A DNA stretch of 64,000 nt from positions 40,368 to 104,367 of the forward strand of contig JABXHM010000083.1 in NCBI GenBank assembly GCA_013373625.1, read 5' to 3'. This stretch comes from Alteromonadaceae bacterium. GTDB lineage: Bacteria; Pseudomonadota; Gammaproteobacteria; Enterobacterales; Alteromonadaceae. The first letter of the stretch is position 1; every line of letters starts with the position of its first letter. Below the pieces are notes generated by a model, which was not told the origin of the DNA, ran no database searches, and was given only the letters and a program-made list of their open reading frames with translations. Positions 11,321-19,963 of the stretch are shown in pieces. The position numbers were made by a program, and so were the translations under genes.

Positions 11321-11520
11321 CTGCTAGCAATGATGTCCTTTTCAAAGATCGGCATCTCAATGTGCAGAGTGTTTTGCTTGTAGTCTAGTGTCCTTTGAGG
11401 TAGAAAAATTCATTACCCTAGGTTCGGAATACGTACACAAGAGACTGTTAGTTTAGATCTCGCTCTTTTGTCAAAAATTTCAGATTAAGTCGAGACTAAT
11501 TCAACTAGTGATAACTGCTT
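11321..11520. other. Degenerate spacer between remnants
   Basis: 200 bases between the glycosyltransferase remnant and the duplicated gene tail, with no coding content or recognisable signal on either strand. Confidence 0.4.
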
Positions 11521-11701
11521 ATTAGTTGCAAGCCAAAGACAGCCTGAAATTTTTCATCTACTCTGCGAAACACTTTATTCCAATGTAAATACAATAAGAA
11601 ATACCTATTTGCTTTATCAGGCCAATATAGACATTTAACGCTTAAATAAAGCAATGGATGAATTCACAATTAGTCTTGGAATAAAAAAACGAATGTCATT
11701 A
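11521..11701 (+). pseudogene. Duplicated 3' end of the methyltransferase-like gene at 6936
   Basis: About 180 bases align without gaps to 7883-8063 at roughly 90 percent identity, including the stretch around GCAAGCCAAAGACA and the block encoding IRNTYLLYQ. A base change converts an AAA to TAA in the original frame (ATT AAA becomes ATT TAA), so the copy is dead. It is in the same orientation, 3.6 kb downstream, with the exporter remnant, LpxD-like gene and wecB between the two copies. Confidence 0.88.
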
Positions 11702-11716
11702 TGACATTCTTTTTCT
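11683..11716. terminator. Bidirectional rho-independent terminator
   Basis: A perfect 8-base stem GAATGTCA/TGACATTC (11691-11698 and 11702-11709) is followed on the + strand by a T-rich run and preceded by A7, which is the T-run on the minus strand. It can stop transcription from wecB rightward and from the NKWYS fusion gene (stop at 11738) leftward. Confidence 0.8.
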
Positions 11717-11737
11717 TAAAGGTAGAAAGTTTGAAAA

Positions 11738-12829
11738 TTATAGCCATTTGTTCTTTAACTGTTCAATCTCCGCTTTACTGTAAAGAGCTGTTATATATTT
11801 TGAGCGATAAAGTCTATCTAGTTGCCACTCAGTGAAGGTTAGTTCTGTATGGACCATTTTGTATAGTTGGCTGTACCATTTTTCACTTGCATCGTTTTCA
11901 CGCTGCAACGAAATCCCACCCTTACCAACAAAGTCCATCAGTGGCTTTTCTAGTTCACTAAGATATTCGTGTTTATATAAGAAAAGATCACAATACTGAT
12001 TCTGCAACTGCCAGCAAGGAGCTTCCGGGTCTAAATCACCAAATTCAGGTTGAATGAATAATCCAAGTTGCTCTTCAATCCAATTATCCGTGTAATAGGT
12101 ATCGAGATATCCAAAGAGTATGTTGCAAAAGCAGTCTAAAAAACTTTCATTATCAATAAGCGACAGTTCACATCGCTCATAAAGCATGAAATGTAGTGAC
12201 TGAAAAACAATAGATATCCCTCTTGCTACCGGGTCGCGTACCCCGGTTACTATGCGTAATTTACTGCTCCTTTGTGACAATACACGAGGTAATCGGTAAC
12301 GAGCATAATACTCAAGTGCAGGCTCATAAAATTTGACAGGTAATCGCTCTAAATCCCATTGTCTGGATACATTTGCCAACATTCCGGGGCCAATACAGTG
12401 AGACTTAAAATTTTCAACTCCGGCCCGGTTGAGTGCATTGCATATTGCATACGAACCGACTTTCCCAGGTTGAAAGACAAACACGCCCTGAGTATCTTGT
12501 ATAAAACCAAGCAGATACTGGATGTACCGCCATTGGTCTACAAAACCTTTTTTATTTTCTACTACCAGATAATCGTAAACCTTCATTGAGTTGAGTTGCC
12601 TACGCATCTCAAGACGTGAGACCCCACAAAGGTGGATAATATCGCGCTCGATTTGGTTTATCTGACTGACGTGAAATACGGGAATATTCTGTATTTGTGT
12701 ACCCGATTTAGCCTCATCATTATCGATAAATCCAACCACTTCTGCACCTTGCTGATGCAGTTGTTTCAGGTGCATTTTCCCCGCAACGCCTGCGCCGAAA
12801 ATAACAATCTTTTTATCTGACAACTTCAT
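11738..12829 (-). CDS. Rossmann-domain / NKWYS-type putative capsular polysaccharide synthesis fusion protein
   Basis: About 363 residues in two parts. The first 95 or so form a Rossmann-like domain (KKIVIFGAGVAGKMHLKQL, then GFIDNDEAKSG). The remainder has FQPGKVGSYAICNALNRAG, ending a strand with a P-loop-like turn, the VTGVRDPVARGIS block, and an EKWYSQLYK motif close to the NKWYS signature of putative capsular synthesis proteins, a group related to sulfotransferases. It may transfer a sulfate-like group to a glycan. Start at 12829 has an AGGT site; 12856 is an alternative. It overlaps the preceding gene by 17 bases. Confidence 0.72.
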   Translation of the reverse strand: MKLSDKKIVIFGAGVAGKMHLKQLHQQGAEVVGFIDNDEAKSGTQIQNIPVFHVSQINQIERDIIHLCGVSRLEMRRQLNSMKVYDYLVVENKKGFVDQWRYIQYLLGFIQDTQGVFVFQPGKVGSYAICNALNRAGVENFKSHCIGPGMLANVSRQWDLERLPVKFYEPALEYYARYRLPRVLSQRSSKLRIVTGVRDPVARGISIVFQSLHFMLYERCELSLIDNESFLDCFCNILFGYLDTYYTDNWIEEQLGLFIQPEFGDLDPEAPCWQLQNQYCDLFLYKHEYLSELEKPLMDFVGKGGISLQRENDASEKWYSQLYKMVHTELTFTEWQLDRLYRSKYITALYSKAEIEQLKNKWL

Positions 12830-14288
12830 TAAATATACCTGCCCATTGCTTTGCAATCCATGCCAGATCGAAGAAACGAGTGGCCTGCTGTCTGTTGTAA
12901 ATACGCTGTTCTTCAGTTAACAGTTGAATCACCTCTCCTTGCAACAGGAGGTTTGAATCCATAACCACCATACCGTAACGCTCAGTTAAATGTGCCCATA
13001 AGCTTTTGTTTTGCCGGTTAATATATAGAGTTGCGCCGGTGTATAACAGCGCATACATCGTCGATAACGCAATTTGCGTAGTAGTATGCATAACTGCAAC
13101 ATTAATCGTAGATATCCATTTCCCGTAGTCTGCAGGCGCCATAAATGTTTTCAAGGCGAAATAGTCATCAAAAAGTAAGCCACCTTCCTGAGCCACTTTA
13201 TCTGAATAATCATCCCCGCCATACGACAATGGAGTTATTATTTTGTGATGGGCATTATTTTGAGCCATCGCGCGCAAAATAGGTATGTGATGCATTTCTT
13301 CTACAGCACTATGACCTACCATTACATGAGTTTTTTTATTTCGTAGATGGCGATCGCTTAGATATTCCGGCTTTAATGGATTTGGGTAAAAACCGATGAA
13401 GTTCCGCGCAGCACTGAGATAGCGCTTACTGGCATGTATGAAATCATATTCCATAAAGGTAATTAGGTTTTGAAACATGCCTTTACTAGCACTTATCTTT
13501 TCTTCTATAAACCCCTCACGGGTTGGCACAACATGAATATCTCTTCCCCAGGCAACCCAACTGGCGTTTTTATTCAGCTCAGGATCCAGAATAAAAGGAA
13601 ATCTCGCGACATTGAAATAACTATGAACCATAACATGACGACTCTGAGCTATAGCCTTTGCAAAAGTTAGTACATCCCTGATTCGACAAGGGTACCAGCA
13701 GCCACTTTCATAAAATACTTCGGGGATATCTTTTGAGTCAGCACTAAGAACTTGGTGCGAATCACCCGCGGTATGAAAAATAAAACGATGATCCGAGTGA
13801 TCAGATTTGAGCATTGTTCTGAACGATTCTGCAAAGCCACCTTTTGGCATTATATGCAAAATACCGTGAGAGGTATTATTCTTAAGTTTAAAGAACCTTT
13901 TCGCACAGCTGTATAAAACCTTAAAAGAGTAAAACTGCCATACTACCCAAAACTTCGTAGGAGAACTCTCAACAACATCATAACAATGGCAAAACGGAAT
14001 ATTAAGGCCGAATAATTGGTTGAGCATCTGTTCATAATATTGGCTGGTGACCACCACATAATCTGGTTTCAGTGAGCTAATTTGTGCAAACGAAAAAATG
14101 GGGATACCCGCCAGGTTTCCCCCGGCCTTTTGGGGATCATTATCCACAAACCCAACGATATTCAGTCTGTTTTTAAATTCGGACAAGAAAACATTCCCCA
14201 TCCCTGAAGCTCCAAATAAAACAATACGTTTGGCATTTTGAATTTGCTGCTTAGATTGACTCTTATCTCTCAACATAAACTCCTGCAT
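12813..14288 (-). CDS. Rossmann-domain / WecF-like (Fuc4NAc transferase family) glycosyltransferase fusion
   Basis: A 491-residue protein. Residues about 18-110 form a Rossmann-like domain (KRIVLFGASGMGNVFL, GFVDNDPQKAGG, VVVTSQYY). The rest resembles GT56 WecF, which adds Fuc4NAc to lipid-linked ECA intermediates: GILHIMPKGGF, FIFHTAGDSHQV, WVAWGRDIHV in place of WecF's HIWGADLY, VMVGHSAVEEMHH in place of its VGNSGD block, the KIITPLSYGG motif, and an INRQNKSLW acceptor-side motif. ECA genes proper are absent, so it probably adds a sugar to another surface glycan. Typical WecF is about 360 residues; the excess is the extra domain. Confidence 0.75.
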   Translation of the reverse strand: MQEFMLRDKSQSKQQIQNAKRIVLFGASGMGNVFLSEFKNRLNIVGFVDNDPQKAGGNLAGIPIFSFAQISSLKPDYVVVTSQYYEQMLNQLFGLNIPFCHCYDVVESSPTKFWVVWQFYSFKVLYSCAKRFFKLKNNTSHGILHIMPKGGFAESFRTMLKSDHSDHRFIFHTAGDSHQVLSADSKDIPEVFYESGCWYPCRIRDVLTFAKAIAQSRHVMVHSYFNVARFPFILDPELNKNASWVAWGRDIHVVPTREGFIEEKISASKGMFQNLITFMEYDFIHASKRYLSAARNFIGFYPNPLKPEYLSDRHLRNKKTHVMVGHSAVEEMHHIPILRAMAQNNAHHKIITPLSYGGDDYSDKVAQEGGLLFDDYFALKTFMAPADYGKWISTINVAVMHTTTQIALSTMYALLYTGATLYINRQNKSLWAHLTERYGMVVMDSNLLLQGEVIQLLTEEQRIYNRQQATRFFDLAWIAKQWAGIFNEVVR

Positions 14289-14369
14289 AACGGCTTGTAA
14301 TAGCCCCTACTATCAATTTGGATGCATTACCATTTGCATAAATGGTCATCAGGAATACTGCATGTTTTA
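14289..14369. other. Short spacer before the epimerase remnant
   Basis: 81 bases without a recognisable gene. It should contain the start signals of the leftward WecF-like gene, but no promoter is evident. Confidence 0.3.
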
Positions 14370-14986
14370 TTAACCACAGCATTTCAAAACCGGAGTAACT
14401 TCAATCACACTGTCAGAAAATACGAGTTGGTATTGCTTCATAGTAGATCTTCTACACGGATGAAGCGGAACGACTTCTGTGGCTATTGAACTAACTTTAT
14501 TTATCGCCTCGAGTAGCTTTTCAAACCGCGACTTACTATCTGTATTTTCAGCGCTATGCGGAGTCAGCAATTTAAAGCAGTCTGGATAATTGATCTCAGG
14601 AGAGAACGAGCCTCGGCTATAAAATAAAGCACAATCCATCATGACACTGCCCACGAGTGTAATTTATATTTAAGGTACACCAGCCTTCTACTCTCAGACT
14701 ACTTACTACATGTTTAGATATACAAAAAAGAAAAGAACTTTTTCGTTCAGTCAAAATTCTGTTCACTCCTTCTGGTATTTGCATGTTACCCCTGCGTAAG
14801 CCTGCTTCAACATGAATAACCGGTACCAGCATTTTTGCGGCTGCCAACGCACCAGATAATGTTGAGTTAGTATCACAATAAACCAAAGCATAATCTGACT
14901 GCTGAACTAGTAGCTATTGCCCGACTTACTGTGGGCGCTTTATTAAACTGTTGCCTGGCTCCAAGTACCGTCAATATTTTAGCCAA
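14370..14986 (-). pseudogene. WbpI/WecB-type UDP-sugar 2-epimerase remnant
   Basis: Read leftward, the region begins KILTVLGARQQFNKAPTVSRA, an epimerase N-terminus. It loses about 65 residues, resumes as VYCDTNSTLSGALAAAKM, then IHVEAGLRRGNMQIPEGVNR, breaks frame, and continues as GSVMMDCALFY, TPHSAENTD and VVPLHPCRR. Stops and deletions in several places destroy the gene. The GLRRGNMQIPEGVNR stretch resembles WbpI, which epimerises UDP-GlcNAc(3NAc)A, the product of the wbpABDE steps. Its first bases overlap the end of the GT4 gene. Confidence 0.85.
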
Positions 14987-16130
14987 GTTTATCTCTTTTC
15001 ACGACAGCTAAAACATTGCTGGCAACAACGCGCCAGGATATCCGATTGCGCGCAAATTTCGCAATGTCAGTTTTTCTTATTTCTATAGCTGTTAATGCTT
15101 TGTAGAACTTAACCACATCATTAATATCCACTGCTGTGTCATTCTCGGGAACTTTGAGTGCATAGGGGTTATCGTACAAAACAGTATCTTCACAGCTATA
15201 TATAACGGGCAATCCTGAAGCAAGATACTCGCGAACCTTTAAGGTTGAGCTACGATATAGGTTGATGCGATGTATACCTAAACTTCCAATTGCAACATCA
15301 GCACCTATAAATAACTTATTAAGTGCGTCACCAGACTTAAATCCATGGAACTGCACACTCCTGTGTAATTTCATTTCATTGGCTAACGCTTTCAATTTTG
15401 GCAGAGCTTCGCCCTCACCAACGATATCTAAATTCACTGTTGTCGCATGTGGAGCTCCGTAATATTCCATCATACCTTTAAGAATTCTATCGACCCCGTG
15501 CCAAAGGCTAAGGTTAGCCACTACTAGCAGGTTAATCCCTTCCGATTTATTAGGCGACGAGGCAAGTCTGTACTTCGCGAAATCATTGATCATTGATTCG
15601 CTTAACTGATTGTCAAATGGGTGGTTAACACTCCCCATTATTCGCGGTTCATAGGAAGTCGAAAATACATGGTCAACATGTTCAAGCATGGCCTGCCGGT
15701 TTGCACGCACGGTATCTAAGTTCGCATCAGGCAACTCAGACTCGTAAGGATATGTTGGAAATTCGATACATTTCAGCGCGGATGATTGCTGCCCAACTTG
15801 CTCAAAGAAACGCGCTAAAGTGGGTGAATGAAGCATGGGTTCGTAACGTACGTAAATGAAGTCAGGTTGCACATGACTTACAACACTGACGGAGTTTTCC
15901 CAAAAGGTCACCGGTTCATCCTTTGCGTTGATGCCCTGAAACGCCAGCGACTCTGTGACAAACCGGTTGTCATGATACTTCGCCAGGGTCTGAGTACCAT
16001 ACGACATATACAAGCAGAACACCTCACAACCGGCTTGTTCAAACCCTTCCAGCTGGCCCTTTATTTTATTAAAAACACCCGCAAACTGCTGGGAGTGTTC
16101 ATTGATGCGACTTATTAACAGGACTCTCAA
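14979..16130 (-). CDS. GT4-type glycosyltransferase
   Basis: A 383-residue GT-B fold protein. The N-terminal half starts with RVLLISRINEHSQQ and has an acceptor-side IEFPTYPYESEL. The C-terminal half shows the donor domain: INLLVVANLSLWHGVDRIL, LDIVGEGEALPKLK, VQFHGFKSGDAL and LKVREYLASGLPVIYS, the last equivalent to the E-x7-E loop that binds the nucleotide sugar. TTG start at 16130 is preceded by AAAGGTAG. It follows the end of the pse operon with an apparent terminator between, so it may have its own promoter. Sugar donor unknown. Confidence 0.82.
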   Translation of the reverse strand: MRVLLISRINEHSQQFAGVFNKIKGQLEGFEQAGCEVFCLYMSYGTQTLAKYHDNRFVTESLAFQGINAKDEPVTFWENSVSVVSHVQPDFIYVRYEPMLHSPTLARFFEQVGQQSSALKCIEFPTYPYESELPDANLDTVRANRQAMLEHVDHVFSTSYEPRIMGSVNHPFDNQLSESMINDFAKYRLASSPNKSEGINLLVVANLSLWHGVDRILKGMMEYYGAPHATTVNLDIVGEGEALPKLKALANEMKLHRSVQFHGFKSGDALNKLFIGADVAIGSLGIHRINLYRSSTLKVREYLASGLPVIYSCEDTVLYDNPYALKVPENDTAVDINDVVKFYKALTAIEIRKTDIAKFARNRISWRVVASNVLAVVKRDKLG

Positions 16131-16196
16131 ATTGACTACCTTTTCTCTGTAGCAACGTGCAATTTCACAGCACTTATTAACCAGCTTACAAAAAGC

Positions 16197-16235
16197 TTAA
16201 AAGGGGATTGATTTGCGGTTTGCGCCAATCAACCC
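16197..16235 (-). terminator. Probable rho-independent terminator at the end of the pse operon
   Basis: On the minus strand GGGTTGATT pairs with AATCAATCCC around a GC-containing loop (16203-16235, one bulge), followed by CTTTTAAGCTTTTTG. It lies 60 bases after the GT2 gene stop. Imperfect stem and interrupted T-run make this moderate. Confidence 0.5.
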
Positions 16236-16297
16236 ATTTAGCAGCAACATTGCTTAGCTATCGGCATCATAACCAATTCCATTAATCAGCGGCAGGA

Positions 16298-17671
16298 CTA
16301 AAAGTTTAACTCCGAATAGATATCGAGGACTTTATTCTCAAGTTTCAATGAGCGCAAAAAAGCCATAATCTCCCAATAGTAACTCTCACTGCAAATAAGG
16401 ATACTCTCAACCTCTGTGAAATCGATGTCGTTGAGAGGTAAATATGAAACCCCCTCCAAATGCTTCGGTTGGTCAACATCCTTACTCGTGCCAATGCAGC
16501 TATTCACTCGAGCCAAATCAACCCATTTTAACCAGCGTTTAAGGCCCGCACCATCTCCCCATAACAACAACTTTTTAGACGGCGCTACTTGTTGTAACCG
16601 ATTAATAATGTTCGTTAATTGTCGTTCCGATAACTCAAAAGGTCTTACAGAATAACAAGTTGATAATATATTTTGGTCGGTATAAAAACGCTCAGTTTTC
16701 CTGTAACGTCTGTAAAGCAAAGCAAGAATCTGCTCAATCCAGGGGCCATCCTCCTGTGCACTCGGTGAGCAAAGAATTTCCTGGCGGCAACGCAGCAGCA
16801 TCCAAATTAGCTCTTGTAGCTCAATATGGCCAAGGGACTCTTTTGTATTTGATTGTGCCTCATTGATTCTGTCTTTCAGCGGACGGCTGACCAGATCATA
16901 AAAGCCATATTTTAGTGCTCCGGTGAGAGCAGAAACTAACCAGAAAAAACTTAGCACGGCATGCTGCATCTGAGCTTCAGTTAGCAAGTCTGCAAGTACC
17001 CTGGCCCGGCTGAGGCGCATGCTCTCAACCTTATTCGACATGGATTGACCATGAACAAAATAGTAGCAACCGATACTGTGGCAGGTAACCACTTTCACGC
17101 CATTAAGCGCAAGGCGAAGGTTAAAGTCATAATCCTCATGCCCTCCCTTGACTTTATCAGACGTTGAGAAGCCGCCAGCCTCAACCACCAGCGCAGTGGG
17201 ATATAAAAAAATATGTGGCGGACCAATATTAATTGCTGCGAGACCGTCAAAAAAATCGCCGAACTTAGGCATAATAACCTGATCGGCGCTGTCATCGCTT
17301 CGGGTTAAACAGTAGCCAATAATCGATAGCGTATTAGTACTTGCTCCTAACGAAGACAACTGTGTTTCAATACAATCCGGCAGTAGCCAGTCATCTGCAT
17401 CGAGAAACTTAATATAATCCCCGCCAGCCTGAGCAATACCTGCATTACGCGCTGATGATAAGCCTTTATTTTCTTGCCTGATAAGCTTAATCCGGGAGTC
17501 GGCTGGAAAGTCTTTCTGAGTGATCGGGTCTTCATTACCGTCGTCAACAATCAGGATTTCGATATTAGAATGAGACTGCTGAATGCATGAGTCGACAGCC
17601 CGGTATAAGAACGCAACCTGCTGATAGCAAGGAATAACGATGCTAACAAGTGTGTGCTCTGCCAGACTCAT
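16298..17671 (-). CDS. GT2 glycosyltransferase with C-terminal Rossmann-like domain
   Basis: A 457-residue protein. Residues about 8-120 are a classic GT-A domain: VSIVIPCYQQVAFLYRAV, ILIVDDGNEDP, GLSSARNAGIAQAGGDYIKFLDADDWL with the metal-binding DxD. A helical middle follows, and from about residue 365 an extra Rossmann-like domain (KKLLLWGDGAGLKRWLKW). No membrane segments. It probably extends the glycan added to flagellin or its precursor. Start ATG overlaps the HAD gene stop by four bases. It is the last gene of the leftward run starting at pseB, with a likely terminator 60 bases beyond. Confidence 0.82.
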   Translation of the reverse strand: MSLAEHTLVSIVIPCYQQVAFLYRAVDSCIQQSHSNIEILIVDDGNEDPITQKDFPADSRIKLIRQENKGLSSARNAGIAQAGGDYIKFLDADDWLLPDCIETQLSSLGASTNTLSIIGYCLTRSDDSADQVIMPKFGDFFDGLAAINIGPPHIFLYPTALVVEAGGFSTSDKVKGGHEDYDFNLRLALNGVKVVTCHSIGCYYFVHGQSMSNKVESMRLSRARVLADLLTEAQMQHAVLSFFWLVSALTGALKYGFYDLVSRPLKDRINEAQSNTKESLGHIELQELIWMLLRCRQEILCSPSAQEDGPWIEQILALLYRRYRKTERFYTDQNILSTCYSVRPFELSERQLTNIINRLQQVAPSKKLLLWGDGAGLKRWLKWVDLARVNSCIGTSKDVDQPKHLEGVSYLPLNDIDFTEVESILICSESYYWEIMAFLRSLKLENKVLDIYSELNF

Positions 17672-19956
17672 AGGCTTATCACTTCAATATCATCAGCCTG
17701 TCCGGTTTCAACGGCCAGGTTGTAAATGTTTTTGGCAATATCATCCTTAAAGGCAAACGAGGTTACAACAAACTTTCGGGAACCTTTTTCCAGCGCCGCC
17801 GCCAAACTATTAACACTCAACCCCTGCACCAGATATTCACCGCTTAATTCAGCTTTGCGATCAACTAAACGTTCAACCTTAAAGTTATGCGCTGACGCAA
17901 CCTCATAAAATTGTTCAAAGAAAATTCCAGCACCGTAAACAGTAAAATTACGCCATTGCTTTTCTTCGATAAGCTTTATCAGGTTAACAATATTCAGGTA
18001 GTTGTTATTGAGTAATAAGCCTGCTTTGCGGAAGTGAAAATCAGGATCAAGTAGCGTAAAAATGGCCTGAGGCCAATGTAACACGCCAATTTCCCAGTGT
18101 TCAAATGCATAAAAGGTTGAATGTGCCTGCTCAACGCCGAGATTGTTAACGACAGCAATTTGCTCATCATTGATGATGGGGTATGAAATGTCGGCGCCAA
18201 AATTGTCTTCATGGTGCAGCCGCGTGTATATATTTGCCTCTTCAAGCGTTGGCATTCTGACGAACCGCGACAAAATCGCTACCGCGCCTCGCAAAGAGGA
18301 CTGAGGTAAACTATAGCGAACGAACAAATCAAAAAATTGCTCAACGCCGTGATAAAAACTAGTTACTAACGCGTCGTTCTCTTTAGTCGCGCTGCCAAGC
18401 TGTGGTTCACCTGACGAAGAGTAGCCCAGCGTAGTACCAATGTTTCCTAACAAAAAGCTCTCTATACACTCCGGTGAGCGAGCCAAAAGCCGGCGTAAGT
18501 TGTCGCTATCATTGTGGGCAGCAATAAATGACTGATAAAGCGTATCGAGACGACCATATATCCTGCTGGTAGAATACAGTAATAAATTCGCTGCAGCGCG
18601 CATCCCAAGGGTTTGCTCAAGATGGTTTTGAATTGTGCCGCCGTTCCCTAAGTCGACCGTTACACACTGGCTAAAGTCCGTGCCAACCGCTTGCTGATAG
18701 TACGCCATAAACTGCGATTTCTGTTGAGCGATTTTAGCTTTGATCGGCTGCGTGTTCGCTTTTGCTTGTTGACACAACAACTTAAAAACCGACTGCCCTT
18801 CAAAATAAACGCCGTCGGTCTTTTTAAAGTCCAGATCTGCAAACTGGTTTAGCAATGCCTTTGGTGTAAAACCAAAATCTTTACAAAAATCAGCAACACT
18901 ATAACCACGCCGACCAACGAGAATTTTAATGATGTCTCCAAACCAGTCATCACTGGCGATATCTATGGAAGGCCAAAACGTCGATTTACGTGATGCATAA
19001 AATTTTACAACTTCAATTGTGCTAAGTTGGCGCTGTAATAACCGTTTTTCTATTAACGGAGCGAACACTTCTCCTTCTCTCATGACACATAAAATATGCG
19101 AAGCTTGCTGAGTTACAGCGTTATCGATGACCCAGTCACAAAAACTCAAAAGTACCGGGCCCCATATTGTGGCCCCTAGTTCATAGCAGGGTACATCTAC
19201 GTGCGACGGACGGTGTAAGGTGGCTAACTGCCTGATAGCATTACAATCAACACGTGCATTAAAAATTTTATTTTCAGCTTCTGTAATGCGCTTTAAATTA
19301 AACTCTGGTGCAGCGTGAATTGCCTCAATTCCCAGTAAGCGCGGGTTCTTCACATCGGATGTCTCATGATCCCCCACATGCAGCCATTGTTTATAATCAA
19401 CATTATAGATAGCACGGATATTTTTGAATAATTCACCGGATGCTTTGTTTGCCTGCTGTTCGCAAGATACAAATAACGGTATTTCAGCTAACGCTGGTTC
19501 GTTATAAAAAAAGCACTGCCGAATCTGCGCTGCTGTCAGATACATATCAGAAATAAAGATGATTTGAGTTCCCAGCTTTAGCAGCTCAAGAATCAATACT
19601 TTTAACTCGGCATCAATAAAACCATTGCGCTTTTCTGCGGCTAACTCAGCCTGCAGCAACCTTTCCTGATCTTTTGCCGACACTGGCAAAGTCGCAATAA
19701 TTTGCTGCAGACTGACTTCTCTGCTCTTCGTTTTATTTTTTAAGTTCCTTTCAGCAAATTGCCTCAGCTCTTCGTAATCACGAGCGTTTAACTGCATTCC
19801 AAGCTTATGACTTACAGAGTCGAAAGCCTCAGCGAAAACGGAGGTAGGTTTGTCTGTTTTTCTGTAAATAAGGGTATCGAAGAGATCAAAAGAAACCAGC
19901 TTGACTGGTTTATTATCAATGGTATGACGTATCTGCTCTACAAGAAAACTCATCAT
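17668..19956 (-). CDS. HAD-superfamily protein with C-terminal Rossmann-like domain
   Basis: A 762-residue protein. The N-terminus has HAD motif I in LVSFDLFDTLIYR, motif II in IIFISDMYL and the acidic motif IV WLHVGDHETSDVKN, as in the COG5610-type predicted hydrolases near glycosyltransferases. The middle 400 residues are not recognised, but include the repeat-like MREGEVFAPLIEK. From about residue 665 a Rossmann-like domain occurs (FTVYGAGIFFEQFYEV). HAD proteins commonly act on phosphates; given the LicD and LTA-synthase-like neighbours, a phosphosugar or phosphodiester role is inferred. ATG at 19956 is preferred to the upstream GTG at 19971. Confidence 0.65.
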   Translation of the reverse strand: MMSFLVEQIRHTIDNKPVKLVSFDLFDTLIYRKTDKPTSVFAEAFDSVSHKLGMQLNARDYEELRQFAERNLKNKTKSREVSLQQIIATLPVSAKDQERLLQAELAAEKRNGFIDAELKVLILELLKLGTQIIFISDMYLTAAQIRQCFFYNEPALAEIPLFVSCEQQANKASGELFKNIRAIYNVDYKQWLHVGDHETSDVKNPRLLGIEAIHAAPEFNLKRITEAENKIFNARVDCNAIRQLATLHRPSHVDVPCYELGATIWGPVLLSFCDWVIDNAVTQQASHILCVMREGEVFAPLIEKRLLQRQLSTIEVVKFYASRKSTFWPSIDIASDDWFGDIIKILVGRRGYSVADFCKDFGFTPKALLNQFADLDFKKTDGVYFEGQSVFKLLCQQAKANTQPIKAKIAQQKSQFMAYYQQAVGTDFSQCVTVDLGNGGTIQNHLEQTLGMRAAANLLLYSTSRIYGRLDTLYQSFIAAHNDSDNLRRLLARSPECIESFLLGNIGTTLGYSSSGEPQLGSATKENDALVTSFYHGVEQFFDLFVRYSLPQSSLRGAVAILSRFVRMPTLEEANIYTRLHHEDNFGADISYPIINDEQIAVVNNLGVEQAHSTFYAFEHWEIGVLHWPQAIFTLLDPDFHFRKAGLLLNNNYLNIVNLIKLIEEKQWRNFTVYGAGIFFEQFYEVASAHNFKVERLVDRKAELSGEYLVQGLSVNSLAAALEKGSRKFVVTSFAFKDDIAKNIYNLAVETGQADDIEVISL

Positions 19957-19963
19957 CTGTGAC

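Noticed and set aside
6442..11701. The duplicated tail and inverted repeats as an insertion sequence
   Set aside because: No transposase frame, and the direct repeat is a copy of coding sequence, not an IS end.
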